Origin: Pantoea sp. 1.19
GTDB lineage: Bacteria > Pseudomonadota > Gammaproteobacteria > Enterobacterales > Enterobacteriaceae
Direction: 5' to 3'
DNA: 64,000 nt
NCBI RefSeq assembly: GCF_001922585.1
Contig: NZ_MRBS01000001.1
Coordinates: 496,001 to 560,000 of the forward strand
Shown here: positions 18,763 through 27,433 of the stretch, one piece after another
Numbering within the stretch: position 1 is the first letter of the stretch
Layout of the letters: each line of letters opens with the position of its first letter
The notes under the pieces: model-generated
The model's database searches: none
The model's input: only the letters and a program-made list of their open reading frames with translations
What the model was told of the DNA's origin: nothing
Translations under genes and position numbers: made by a program

Positions 18763-19224
18763 GTGACCGAACACACACCGACGCTTTTTGAATGGATGGG
18801 GGGCAGGGAAGTGCTGCTTAAACTGATGCAAACCTTTTATCGCAAAGTGGAACAGGACCCGCTGCTGGCGCCAATGTTTCAGCATATGCATGCCGATCAT
18901 CCGGAGCACGTGGCAATCTGGCTGGAAGAAGTCCTGGGCGGGGAGGCAAATTACACGGCCCACCGCGGCGGTTTTAAGGGGATGGTTGCGAAACATCGCG
19001 GGCGGGCGATTCAACCGGCGCAGCGTCAGCGCTGGGTAGCATTGATGATGGAGAGTGCGGATGAAGTCAATCTGCCCGAAGACCCCGAGTTTCGCTCCGC
19101 GTTTGCAGGCTACATTGAGTTTGGTTCGCGTCGCGCGCAGGCCAACTCGCAGCCCGGTGCGCGCTCAAAACGGGAAAGTGTGAAGCTGTGGGGCTGGGGA
19201 GAGGCGCCACCGGGAACGCTCTGA
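18763..19224 (+). CDS. group II truncated hemoglobin
   Basis: 153-residue truncated hemoglobin of the group II (trHbO/GlbO) type. Tyr B10 is in QTFYRKVEQDP, the proximal His in GMVAKHRGRAI and Trp G8 in QRQRWVALMM. The C-terminus has an extra Lys/Arg-rich stretch and WGWGEAPPGTL. It starts GTG with GAGG about 10 nt upstream, 18 nt after the acetyltransferase, so it is in the same transcript. Such proteins bind O2 or NO and can donate oxygen or protect against NO; in a biosynthetic operon it might serve an oxygen-using step. A rho-independent terminator follows. Confidence 0.83.
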   Translation: MTEHTPTLFEWMGGREVLLKLMQTFYRKVEQDPLLAPMFQHMHADHPEHVAIWLEEVLGGEANYTAHRGGFKGMVAKHRGRAIQPAQRQRWVALMMESADEVNLPEDPEFRSAFAGYIEFGSRRAQANSQPGARSKRESVKLWGWGEAPPGTL

Positions 19225-19233
19225 TCCCGCCGT

Positions 19234-19255
19234 GCGGGCCTGCGGGCCCGCTTTT
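19234..19255 (+). terminator. terminator after the truncated hemoglobin gene
   Basis: GCGGGCC (19234-19240) pairs with GGCCCGC (19245-19251) over a 4-nt loop and is followed by TTTT. It lies only 23 nt before the flavoprotein start, so that gene depends on read-through or a weak internal promoter. Confidence 0.7.
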
Positions 19256-19277
19256 GTTACCTGACTGGAATGACACC

Positions 19278-19841
19278 ATGCTACGCATCCTGATTGGCGC
19301 CACCGGCTCGGTGGATGTCACTGCGCTACCCGGCTATCTTCGGGCAATAAAAGCCGCGTTCCCCTGTACGATTACGCTGCTGATGACGCACACTGCCGGG
19401 CAATTTTTGCCTGCAGAAACGCTGAACATTTGGGCCGATCGGGTGATCGCCGGAGAATCTCCGACCGACTGGCCGACGGATAAACCGTCAAAAATCGTGG
19501 CTGACCACGACCTGCTGTTGGTGCTGCCCGCCACGGCGAATATCCTAGCCCAGGTGGCCCAGGGGGCCGCGCCCAATCGTCTGGCCGTGGTTATCATGGC
19601 GGCGACGTTCCCGGTGATTTTCTTTCCGGCGATGGGCGGCGTGATGTGGCAGCGGCCAGCGGTTCAGCGTAATGTCGCCCAGCTTCGTGAAGACGGCTAT
19701 GAAGTCTGTGAGCCTACGTGGGTGGAACATCACGATACGGCACTCAACAAACGGGTGCGCCATCCGTCGCTCCCGCCGGAGGAGAGGCTGGTGGTGTGGC
19801 TGCAGCGGCGGCTGTCGGCCAGGGCGTCCGCCACTGTCTGA
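19278..19841 (+). CDS. HFCD-like flavoprotein (EpiD/Dfp fold), key residues missing
   Basis: 187-residue flavoprotein of the homo-oligomeric flavin-containing Cys decarboxylase fold. RILIGATGSVDVTALP is the FMN-binding start and LLLVLPATANILAQVAQG the PASANT-type motif. However, PAMNxxMW reads PAMGGVMW (Asn lost), and by eye the catalytic His position of Dfp (GHIELGKWADL) is Pro in KPSKIVADHDL. Cys decarboxylation is therefore doubtful and a different flavin reaction is possible. The ATG at 19278 is chosen because family homology begins there. It follows a terminator after the trHb gene; its 3' end is part of a tandem duplication. Grouping with the Cys-activating NRPS is suggestive but unproven. 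Confidence 0.72.
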   Translation: MLRILIGATGSVDVTALPGYLRAIKAAFPCTITLLMTHTAGQFLPAETLNIWADRVIAGESPTDWPTDKPSKIVADHDLLLVLPATANILAQVAQGAAPNRLAVVIMAATFPVIFFPAMGGVMWQRPAVQRNVAQLREDGYEVCEPTWVEHHDTALNKRVRHPSLPPEERLVVWLQRRLSARASATV

Positions 19842-20078
19842 GCGCGCGGGCCCGTCTGCGCGTGAGTGGACCGCCCATCATGCCAGCGCGCCGCGGCATT
19901 CACGGCGGCTGACGGCGGAGGACGACGGCGTCCTCCGCCGGAAGGGGGGCTGGTGGCGTGATTGCAGCCGTGGCTGTCGGCCAGGGTGGCGTTCGCCACT
20001 GTCTGAGCCCGGGGCCTGCCTTCGCGTGAATGGGCCGCCTATCGGGCCAGCGCCGCCGGCATCCGCCTCAGCAGCCGT
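19762..20078. repeat. about 162-bp imperfect tandem duplication at a convergent junction
   Basis: Copy 1 (about 19762-19916) and copy 2 (about 19924-20078) share CCGCCGGA, GGCTGGTGG, GGCTGTCGGCCAGGG, GCCACTGTCTGAG and GCCAGCGC in the same order, offset 162 bp. Each copy carries the 3' end of the flavoprotein gene and runs to the last bases of the convergent desuccinylase-like gene. A small GC hairpin lies between copies (CGGCGGAGGACG / CGTCCTCCGCCG, about 19913-19940). No other gene lies in 19842-20067. Confidence 0.75.
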
Positions 20079-21159
20079 TGCGGCAGCGGTCTGCGGGATT
20101 TTTGGCCAGGATTCTCACCAGCAGCGCCCGGGGTTCACGCACCACATCGGTCCCCACGGCCAGCACTTTGCCCGAGCGGTCGGCGGTGTAGTGTGCTACG
20201 ACATCGCCAAACGCATTGCGCTGCAGCGCCACGCGCTGTCCCTGTTTTACCGTGTCACCCACGCGAACCAGGATCTCCGCAAATCCGCCGGTGGTGGCGC
20301 GGATGGAACTGATTTCATTCCCGATCCAGCTCGCGTGACTCTGCGCCGTGGCGCCCAGCTGCCCGTCGATCACCTTGTAATGAATCAGAACGTTTAGCGC
20401 ACCCTGGAGGCCGCGATCGATCATATCCTGCTGATACACGCGCGGCTCCCCCACCTCAGCGGTGATCGCTGGAATGCCCTGACTGACAAAGGTGGTTTCC
20501 ACCGAGCCGGCCTCGCCGGGATCTTTCTTAATCTGATCGGCCGGGAACAGCTCGGCCAGGGTCTGCACCTCCGGCTGACGGTAATCGGCGTAGATGAAGA
20601 GCGGATAGGCGGTCCCGGTGGACTGGGTGTGATAATCAATCGCCACGTCTACGTTGTTGCGGTAGACCTTATTCCACATCAGCCACGCCTGGCGCTCGGG
20701 CGCGTTGCCGTGCTCTTTGCCCGGATGAACGCGGTTGTAATCGACGCTATCACCGCCGTCGGTGGCCATCGCCCAGGTACGCGAGACGCGTTCAAGGCCC
20801 GAGCGATTCGGACCGATCACCCCGATGACCGTCCCCCGCATAGTGGCCGGATCCAGCTGGTCCAGCGCTTTTTGCACGATCCGCACGCCGTTCAACTCAT
20901 CGCCATGCACGCCGGCCTGCAGCAGCACCTTTTTCCCCGCGGACGCCCCCCTGGCCACCATGATCGGCACATACCAGCGCTGGCCGGTCCCCGTTTCCAC
21001 CCCCTCAAACATGAAACGATGTTTGCCGGCGGCAAGATCGGAGACGTCCAGCGCGGTGATCACCGGCACGCCCTGTACTTTATCGCCGTTGTATTGCGTC
21101 GCTGCGTGGGCCACGGAACCCATCAGCGTCAAACCGATCGTACATGCCAATAAACGCAT
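20068..21159 (-). CDS. exported succinylglutamate desuccinylase/aspartoacylase-like protein
   Basis: 363 residues with an N-terminal signal peptide (MRLLACTIGLTLMGSVAHA, cut after AHA). Zinc-ligand motif QAGVHGDELNG and the later DYHTQSTGT fit the AstE/AspA (M14-related) zinc amidohydrolase family. A C-terminal beta-rich domain (residues about 270-350, VRVGDTVKQGQRVALQ) resembles a barrel-sandwich hybrid found in many such proteins. It is probably a periplasmic deacylase or carboxypeptidase of unknown substrate. It is monocistronic and convergent with the NRPS operon; its last bases are included in the adjacent tandem duplication. Confidence 0.8.
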   Translation of the reverse strand: MRLLACTIGLTLMGSVAHAATQYNGDKVQGVPVITALDVSDLAAGKHRFMFEGVETGTGQRWYVPIMVARGASAGKKVLLQAGVHGDELNGVRIVQKALDQLDPATMRGTVIGVIGPNRSGLERVSRTWAMATDGGDSVDYNRVHPGKEHGNAPERQAWLMWNKVYRNNVDVAIDYHTQSTGTAYPLFIYADYRQPEVQTLAELFPADQIKKDPGEAGSVETTFVSQGIPAITAEVGEPRVYQQDMIDRGLQGALNVLIHYKVIDGQLGATAQSHASWIGNEISSIRATTGGFAEILVRVGDTVKQGQRVALQRNAFGDVVAHYTADRSGKVLAVGTDVVREPRALLVRILAKNPADRCRNGC

Positions 21160-21273
21160 TTAACTCATCCTGTTAGTAAAACAGTGGAACACATCTCTTT
21201 ACACCAGGAGTGTGTGCTTATCAAGGCCGGAGGTACCGCGTATGCCAACGGCAGTTGGATAAGCTGGCGGCAG

Positions 21274-21399
21274 AGCGGCAAGAGCGGCAAGAGCGGCAAG
21301 AGCGGCAAGAGCGGCAAGAGCGGCAAGAGCGGCAAGAGCGGCAAGAGCGATAAGAGCGATAAGAGCGGCAAGAGCGATAAGAGCGATAAGAGCGATAAG
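21274..21399. repeat. 9-bp minisatellite, 14 units
   Basis: Fourteen tandem 9-mers of AGCGGCAAG (eight first) and AGCGATAAG variants, ordered 8 G, 2 D, 1 G, 3 D in the plus-strand frame where they would encode Ser-Gly-Lys and Ser-Asp-Lys. An 81-codon plus-strand frame (21184-21429) contains it but has no good ribosome-binding site or recognisable domain, so it is treated as repeat DNA. Copy number is probably variable between strains. Confidence 0.9.
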
Positions 21400-21429
21400 A
21401 GCGGTGCGCCGATAACGGGGCCGCGGTGA

Positions 21430-21848
21430 GACCAGGAAAAGGGCCCGGCAGGCGCTGTTACCGTGAGCACGTAGCAGAGAAAAAACCACCGACAAAGCGC
21501 GCTACCGCGGCTGGCGACCCCGCAACGCAAACCGGCTCAGCCCGGCCTTCACGGCGCATACCGCGCGTATTGTTGTGTTTTCACCTTGATAATTGGAAAC
21601 CCGACTACGGTATGACTATTGGGTTAATTAAAAAACGACATTTAATTCATCCAGTTGAGATAACGAAGATTCCTTGTTTGTCTGATTTTCGCGCAAAATG
21701 AGTATCCTGAAAATAGGGTGCTGATTATATTGGCGGGGTTTCATTCGGACCGGGCTGTTCGGATAAACAGACGAGCGGCTGAAAGTGAAGGTGCAGGCCT
21801 GAAAGCCGCTGCAATGCAATAACTCGCATTATTAAAGGGAAATAATAA
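21430..21848 (+). promoter_or_regulatory. leader region of the common-pilus operon
   Basis: No gene is seen. AT content rises from about 21570 up to ecpA. AAAGGGAAAT just before the ecpA ATG is a good ribosome-binding site. No ecpR-type regulator gene is present where E. coli has one. I could not pick a single convincing promoter. Confidence 0.45.
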
Positions 21849-22478
21849 ATGAAAAAGCTGGTAATTACCGCGATAGGTTTAGGCAGTCTGGCGACAGTGA
21901 GCGGCGCAATGGCGGCATCAACCGCGATGTCAACGGCCATCTGGCAGGCAGAAGCGAAAAAAAATACCACCAATGAACTGGTGGTGACGCCCACGCGGGC
22001 GCTGCAGTTTAATTACGCTGCTTCCACTAAATCCTTCAATCAGGACACCGGTACCTTTGATGTCGCAATTCGCGGCGATCATTCGGCGGCAACGGGATTC
22101 AAGCTGGAAGCGCGCGTAGACGACAGCAACAATACGCTGCGTTCACTGGGTGATACCTCGACCGTGGCCGTCGGCGCCTACTGGGGCGGTACGGAACTGG
22201 GCTCCTCCAAAGGCGGTAACGGCGGCGTAGGTAAAGATGCCAACTGGACAACGTTAGTGGATTCCGCGCAGGAAATCGGCAGCGGTAGCGGCCTCTGGGC
22301 GTTGACCACGTCAGCCGGATCGCCGGCGGATACCGAACTGACCGCCCGCGATAACTTCAAGTTTCAAATCGTGAGTGCAACCAGCGACGGCAGCACGGCG
22401 ACCACCTTTGACAAGCTGCCGGACGGAATGTGGCAGGGTGAAGTCGCCGTGGCGTTCCGCGCGACCTGGAGCAAGTAA
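21849..22478 (+). CDS. ecpA: common pilus major subunit EcpA
   Basis: 209-residue pilin of the alternative chaperone-usher (alpha) class. The signal peptide MKKLVITAIGLGSLATVSGA ends with MAA. The mature protein follows E. coli EcpA closely in pattern: AIWQAEAKKNTTNELVVTP, FNQDTGTFDVAIRGD, TARDNFKFQIVS and the end LPDGMWQGEVAVAFRATW. It is slightly longer than the 195-residue E. coli protein because of a Gly-rich insertion near residue 115. It polymerises into the adhesive fimbrial shaft. First gene of a five-gene operon; stops 54 nt before ecpB. Confidence 0.9.
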   Translation: MKKLVITAIGLGSLATVSGAMAASTAMSTAIWQAEAKKNTTNELVVTPTRALQFNYAASTKSFNQDTGTFDVAIRGDHSAATGFKLEARVDDSNNTLRSLGDTSTVAVGAYWGGTELGSSKGGNGGVGKDANWTTLVDSAQEIGSGSGLWALTTSAGSPADTELTARDNFKFQIVSATSDGSTATTFDKLPDGMWQGEVAVAFRATWSK

Positions 22479-22532
22479 TCGTAATGCAGCCAGAGTCTCT
22501 TCTCTGGCTGTCTATGATGATAAGGAAATCAC

Positions 22533-23198
22533 ATGTTTATCAGGCCTGTTATTGCGCTGCTGGTGATCTTTATTTTTCCCACCGTGGCTAACGCTATCAA
22601 TGTCGGAAGCGTTACGACGTTTATCCCTTCAGATAAAGATCTGGTCGGCAAAGAGATAAAAAATGAATCCCCTATGGGCCGCATGATCGGTGTCAAAGTT
22701 GAACGCATCGACACGCCGCTAAGCAGCGGTGTGGTTATTCCGTTTGGAAAAGAAGATGAGCTGCTGCTTTCCCCCTCACAGTTAATGATGCCAGGCAACA
22801 CAAAAAACATCATTAAGTTCTGGTATCAGGGTAAACGTGATGCCAAAGAGCGCTATTATCGAATCACCTTTACCGACGAGCCGATCAGCGACGCGCAAAC
22901 AAAAAACGAAAAAAAATATGCGGAAGCCCAGGCCAGAGCAATCATTAGTACCATTTTAGTCGTTCAGCCCAGAGAAAAGAGTATCGATTTCGGCGTTGTG
23001 TCAGATGGTGTAATAAATAAAGGCAATGCCTCACTGCGGGGAACGGCCATCGGCGAATGCCTGCATGATAAAAAAGAGTGTCGGGAAATATTCTATGTTC
23101 TACCGGGGCGAACATATCATCTCAAACAGGTAAATTTACGCAGCAAAGGGGCTCACCTTAGTCTGTGGGATAACGAAAGGTTTATTCCTGTAAATTAA
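22533..23198 (+). CDS. ecpB: common pilus chaperone EcpB
   Basis: 221-residue periplasmic chaperone. A signal peptide (MFIRPVIALLVIFIFPTVANA) is followed by an immunoglobulin-like fold of the EcpB/EcpE type: SQLMMPGNTKNIIKFWYQGKRDAKERYYRITFTDE is the donor-strand region (split here by family comparison). Two Cys (GECLHDKKECREI) may form a disulfide. It keeps EcpA folded for the usher. TAAGGAAAT precedes the ATG. A second chaperone, EcpE, ends the operon and shares its pattern. Confidence 0.86.
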   Translation: MFIRPVIALLVIFIFPTVANAINVGSVTTFIPSDKDLVGKEIKNESPMGRMIGVKVERIDTPLSSGVVIPFGKEDELLLSPSQLMMPGNTKNIIKFWYQGKRDAKERYYRITFTDEPISDAQTKNEKKYAEAQARAIISTILVVQPREKSIDFGVVSDGVINKGNASLRGTAIGECLHDKKECREIFYVLPGRTYHLKQVNLRSKGAHLSLWDNERFIPVN

Positions 23199-23220
23199 TA
23201 TCCGACAAAAAGGTGATGCA

Positions 23221-25827
23221 GTGAATAAAAACATTACGCTTACCATGCTCACCGCTGTAGTCGCACCGGTGGCTATGGCAGGCAGCGCTGATGTTCATAC
23301 ACCCTCTTATATCATCGATGGCTATCGTTTTCCCCGGGCACTTTATGAGATGTTGCAAAGCGGTATCGCCCTGCCGGTGCTGATAAATAATAAGCCGGTG
23401 ACTGCCGAACACCCGCAGGAACATACCTTTGTACAAATAGGTACGGCCACATTATTTATAACAGATGGAAAGCTGGCTTTAAAGAACGTTAAAATTGCAA
23501 ATGACGATGATAACAAAATTCATCTCAAGGACGCGCTCATTGAGAAAATCAGTGAAAATAAAAATGAAGTATTTGATGAGCAGATGAAACTGCCTATCTC
23601 TAAAGATGCCTGGTTTACGCTGGACGGGAAAAAAATGCAATTGATCCTGAACATTAGTCGGGATAATTTTGCAGCATTAATTACACCGCGGGAATATGAT
23701 ATCGATGAGCCAGCCACGCGTTCGCCAAGTGGCACACTGGCATATGATTTTGGCGGGTACACGACTCACGCATCCCATGGTGAGACGCGAAACTCGGCCT
23801 ATGTCAATTTCAACTCGACCAGTTCAGTTGGGGTCGATCACCTGATCCTGAACGGTTCACTCTATACCGGCAACAGTTTCTCCTCCGATCGGGATGGACG
23901 CATTAATGCTGCACTGATGGAACGGGATTATAAAGGCTTTCGCCTTGCTGGCGGTATGCTGGATAACTGGGGGATGCAGTCGGTGGCCTCCGTCAGTGCG
24001 CTGACCGGCGGTGAAATCTACGGCTTTTCACTCGGTAACGCAGCAAACTCCCGTAAGCGAAACGCGGCGCTCTCACTCTCCCCGGTCGTGGTCTTTTTCC
24101 CCACGGCCGGCGAGGCAAGGATACGCCGCGATGGCAATCTGCTCAGCATCCAGCGCTTTACCGTCGGTAGCCATGAAATCGACACCTCGGTATTGCCGTA
24201 CGGTATCTATTCCGTGGAGGTAGAAGTGGTGAGCGGCGCGCGCACGGTGTCGCGTGAAATATTCCAAATCAATAAGCCTTTTTCTGCCGATATGCCCGAT
24301 TCACTGAAGTGGCAGCTGTGGGGAGGCGCGTATAATCGCGATAGGGTGTACGACTATCGCCATCAAGAGGAGAATAACGCGGACCATCGGCAGGTCAACA
24401 GCGCGACGGATAAAGCGATGATGTCGCTTATTGGAATGTCCGTCGGAAAAAGTCTCGGCGTCGTTGACTGGAGCCTGTCCGGTTACATGCTCAAAAATCG
24501 CATCATCTCTGAGCTCTGGGCATCAACGAACCTCAGCCGCTGGCTATCGATCAATACCCAGGCGATGAGCGCCTCTGACGGCTCATGGCGCGGTAACTAC
24601 GGCGGCACACTGCGGCTGCCTTTTAATATTGGCAACATCTGGTACAACCGCAGCCAGTTGCACAGCGGTCGTTTCCTCTCGTTATATGAAAATAAAGGCA
24701 GCAACTGGGGGATCTCCATTAATCTGCCCTCCATGGGTGCCGCCTCCGGCGGTGTCATTAGCTGGAGTGAGGATCGCGACAGCGTATACGGTTACAAAAG
24801 ACGCCGTTTGAGCTATTCGCAGGGATTGTACGCCGGCCGCTATGGATCCGTGCGCCTGCGTACCGGGATCAGTTACAACAGCAACAGCTATGGCGGGTAT
24901 GGCCGCAACAATCATTTTAACGAACGTGAGCGCTATGTGATGCTCGACTATTCCGTGCCGCTCGGTAATACCGTTTCAATGGGGGTATCCCACTCGAAGG
25001 AGAGCGGGACGGCGCTGAATGTTAATGCCAGCCATGATTTTCAGGGCGATTATTTAAAAAATGCCTCGGCTAATATCTCTAAATCATTCAGCGGCGATAC
25101 CGAGCGTTCGGTGACCGGTGGCGCTACGGTAGGATTCGATACGCCGTATAACAGCAACGCGCTGAGTTATCAGACCGATAATGCCGCCGGCTGGAACAGC
25201 ACCTTAACCAGCCAGGGCTCCGTCGCCTGGGCGGGCACGCACGTCGGTGCCGGGAAAGGTCGTGAGAGTGCCGGGGTGTTAATTGATACCGGGCTGGGCC
25301 ATGGGGAAAGATTAACGCTGGATATTGATGGCAGTAAAAAGCTTCTGACGGGCAACCGAAACTACGTCTCTCTGCCCCCTTACGCAAAATATAAAATGGA
25401 GATCCTCAATAACGAGGATACGCTGGAAAGTTATGACATTAATGAAGGCTCGCGTAAAACGATTACCGTCTATCCGGGTAACGTAGTGTATATGCAGCCG
25501 GAAGTGAAGAAAATCATCACCGTCTTCGGCAGGCTGATGAACAATGACGGTTCTGTGGCGGCCAACCGTGAGATAAAAAATAAAATCGGCCTGGCGAAAA
25601 CGGATGCGAACGGTCGCTTCGTCATCGATATCGATCGCGATGCGCCGCAGCTGAGTTTTGCTAATAACGATGAAGGAGTGTGCAGCGTTGATATTAATGT
25701 CAATACGCAGAATAAAGAAGGGGCCCTGTGGCTGGGTGATGTGGCCTGTGGCCAGCAAAATTATGTCAAACAATCTCCGCACGGCGTGAGGGAAAATGAA
25801 AGTGGAACTGAGAAAAAAGGCTCTTAA
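23221..25827 (+). CDS. ecpC: common pilus outer-membrane usher EcpC
   Basis: 868-residue usher. It starts GTG behind AAAGGTG; residues 1-20 are a signal peptide (AVVAPVAMAG). The N-terminal domain carries YIIDGYRFPRALYEMLQSG as in EcpC. The central part is rich in alternating beta-barrel strands (RLAGGMLDNWGMQSV, YNSNSYGGYGRNNHF). The C-terminal part has GRLMNNDGSVAANREIKNK, a carboxypeptidase-regulatory-like plug or CTD fold. E. coli EcpC is of similar size (about 840). It overlaps ecpD by 32 nt. It assembles and exports the pilus. Confidence 0.9.
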   Translation: MNKNITLTMLTAVVAPVAMAGSADVHTPSYIIDGYRFPRALYEMLQSGIALPVLINNKPVTAEHPQEHTFVQIGTATLFITDGKLALKNVKIANDDDNKIHLKDALIEKISENKNEVFDEQMKLPISKDAWFTLDGKKMQLILNISRDNFAALITPREYDIDEPATRSPSGTLAYDFGGYTTHASHGETRNSAYVNFNSTSSVGVDHLILNGSLYTGNSFSSDRDGRINAALMERDYKGFRLAGGMLDNWGMQSVASVSALTGGEIYGFSLGNAANSRKRNAALSLSPVVVFFPTAGEARIRRDGNLLSIQRFTVGSHEIDTSVLPYGIYSVEVEVVSGARTVSREIFQINKPFSADMPDSLKWQLWGGAYNRDRVYDYRHQEENNADHRQVNSATDKAMMSLIGMSVGKSLGVVDWSLSGYMLKNRIISELWASTNLSRWLSINTQAMSASDGSWRGNYGGTLRLPFNIGNIWYNRSQLHSGRFLSLYENKGSNWGISINLPSMGAASGGVISWSEDRDSVYGYKRRRLSYSQGLYAGRYGSVRLRTGISYNSNSYGGYGRNNHFNERERYVMLDYSVPLGNTVSMGVSHSKESGTALNVNASHDFQGDYLKNASANISKSFSGDTERSVTGGATVGFDTPYNSNALSYQTDNAAGWNSTLTSQGSVAWAGTHVGAGKGRESAGVLIDTGLGHGERLTLDIDGSKKLLTGNRNYVSLPPYAKYKMEILNNEDTLESYDINEGSRKTITVYPGNVVYMQPEVKKIITVFGRLMNNDGSVAANREIKNKIGLAKTDANGRFVIDIDRDAPQLSFANNDEGVCSVDINVNTQNKEGALWLGDVACGQQNYVKQSPHGVRENESGTEKKGS

Positions 25828-27433
25828 CATTCTGTTGATGACCCTTGCCATCAGCGCGAAGGCGGATGAAACGCTGCCGTTTGTGGCGTTTCACAACAGC
25901 GGTGCCACCCTCGGGGCAAACAGCGCGGCTATCTTCAGCCTGAACGAAGTCTATCTAGACAGCGCCCAGCTGGTGGGATCGCTGGAGTATCCGATACTGA
26001 GCAGCAACACGTCGCTCACCGTAGCCACTTATGTTCCAACCTCTGTTAACAATTCTGGCGTTGGCCGGCTCACGGACCCCTTCGTATGGCGCTACGCTAT
26101 CTCAAATTTTTCTGACATCCCTTTTACCGGCAGCTACTGCTCATCGTGCAGCGGCGGATATAAACCCGCGCTGAAAACCTCCTCCTCGCAGATGACGATA
26201 CCCTATAACCCGATTGGCGGACTGTACGGTAAGGTTGGACTGACCCTGAGCAGCCCTTTCTTTAATAAACTGCTGTCGCTGGGCAGCGGTGCCATCGTCA
26301 ACATCAGCACCAGTCCCTATGAAAATGAGCAAAGCGACATCCCGCTCTCTACCCAAAATAATAGCCTGATGAAAGTGGGGGATTTCTATCTCGATAACTC
26401 CGCAAAGTTGGCGTTTCTGATCGATCCGATCACCGGGGAAATTTCTTTAAAAAACAGTACCACGGGGCAGCGCTGTACTGACTATCAATATATCGCGCTG
26501 AAAGGACAGCTGTGTGAGGTAATGAAGTACCGCTATCAGGGGAATTCGGTGACGCCTTACGCCGGCATGCTGTCGATGACGGTGTCTGACGTCAATGACG
26601 CGCTGAATCGTTTTCAGTCTTCCGGGCTCACCATCGCGCTAACGTTTGATGAAAAAAATTGGTATAGCTTATCCAACGCCAGCGTGGGAAACGGCATGAT
26701 ATTTGCCGACAGCTTTATGCAACAGGCGGCAAAAGCTGGCGGAACCGCCAGTTTGAAGATGTTTTTCCCTAACGACTTTATTAAGCAGGTCGCGCTAAGC
26801 GGCCAGGAGTCGGACCTGACGGACATTGCCACCCTCTGCATTAGCAAACCAATGATGACGATCGGGGCGGATTTTTGTTTTCACCCCGGTAACGGGATGA
26901 ACATTGACCCGATGGAGCCCAATATTGAGATAAAACCCGATAATCCCGACTACACGCTCGATCCGAAAGGCTACGGCGCCAGCGGTCAGGGGACGGTGGG
27001 CAGTGCGAGCCCCATTACGATCCCTTATACGATCTATACGATTTCTGAAGACCCGGCGGTTGCCGTCAGCGTCCGCGTGACCGGTCCGTCGCGCGCCTTA
27101 AAGGGTAAAAACTATTGTCTGTTTTCCGGTTCGGGGGCGGCAGCCGGTATTGCTGTGCCTGTGCCTGGCGATGTGCTGATTGGCGCTTCGCGGCAAAAGT
27201 ACGCGCACAACTGCGCGGGAGAATCTTTTCCCGTCGCGGCTCCGGCCACCGCACCGGGGGAGTGGTTAAAAAAGGACAATTTTAATGTAGGGGCCCTGAA
27301 CGTTTGGCAAACTCCGCTGATACTCGAGTTTCCGATGAACGATCCTGTGACGACAAAAACGTACTCCGGCACGTTGTGGGATGGCATCGTCAGCGCGCAG
27401 GGGACGGTGGAGGTCTCCGCCACATGGAATTAA
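25796..27433 (+). CDS. ecpD: common pilus tip adhesin EcpD
   Basis: 545 residues, close to E. coli EcpD (about 547), the polymerised tip adhesin. Its N-terminus (MKVELRKKALNILLMTLAIS, cut after AKA) is a signal peptide. Paired Cys occur in SYCSSCSGGYKPA and near residues 225-240. A Pro/Asp-rich linker (IEIKPDNPDYTLDPKGYG) leads to a C-terminal pilin-like domain ending WDGIVSAQGTVEVSATWN, the subunit part that joins the shaft. It starts inside ecpC and its stop overlaps the ecpE start by 10 nt. Confidence 0.87.
   Translation: MKVELRKKALNILLMTLAISAKADETLPFVAFHNSGATLGANSAAIFSLNEVYLDSAQLVGSLEYPILSSNTSLTVATYVPTSVNNSGVGRLTDPFVWRYAISNFSDIPFTGSYCSSCSGGYKPALKTSSSQMTIPYNPIGGLYGKVGLTLSSPFFNKLLSLGSGAIVNISTSPYENEQSDIPLSTQNNSLMKVGDFYLDNSAKLAFLIDPITGEISLKNSTTGQRCTDYQYIALKGQLCEVMKYRYQGNSVTPYAGMLSMTVSDVNDALNRFQSSGLTIALTFDEKNWYSLSNASVGNGMIFADSFMQQAAKAGGTASLKMFFPNDFIKQVALSGQESDLTDIATLCISKPMMTIGADFCFHPGNGMNIDPMEPNIEIKPDNPDYTLDPKGYGASGQGTVGSASPITIPYTIYTISEDPAVAVSVRVTGPSRALKGKNYCLFSGSGAAAGIAVPVPGDVLIGASRQKYAHNCAGESFPVAAPATAPGEWLKKDNFNVGALNVWQTPLILEFPMNDPVTTKTYSGTLWDGIVSAQGTVEVSATWN

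Noticed and set aside
21274-21399. CRISPR array
   Set aside because: Units are 9 bp without unique spacers and no cas genes are present.
21184-21429. 81-codon Ser-Gly-Lys repeat protein
   Set aside because: No ribosome-binding site or signal; explained by the minisatellite. Kept as a finding for testing.
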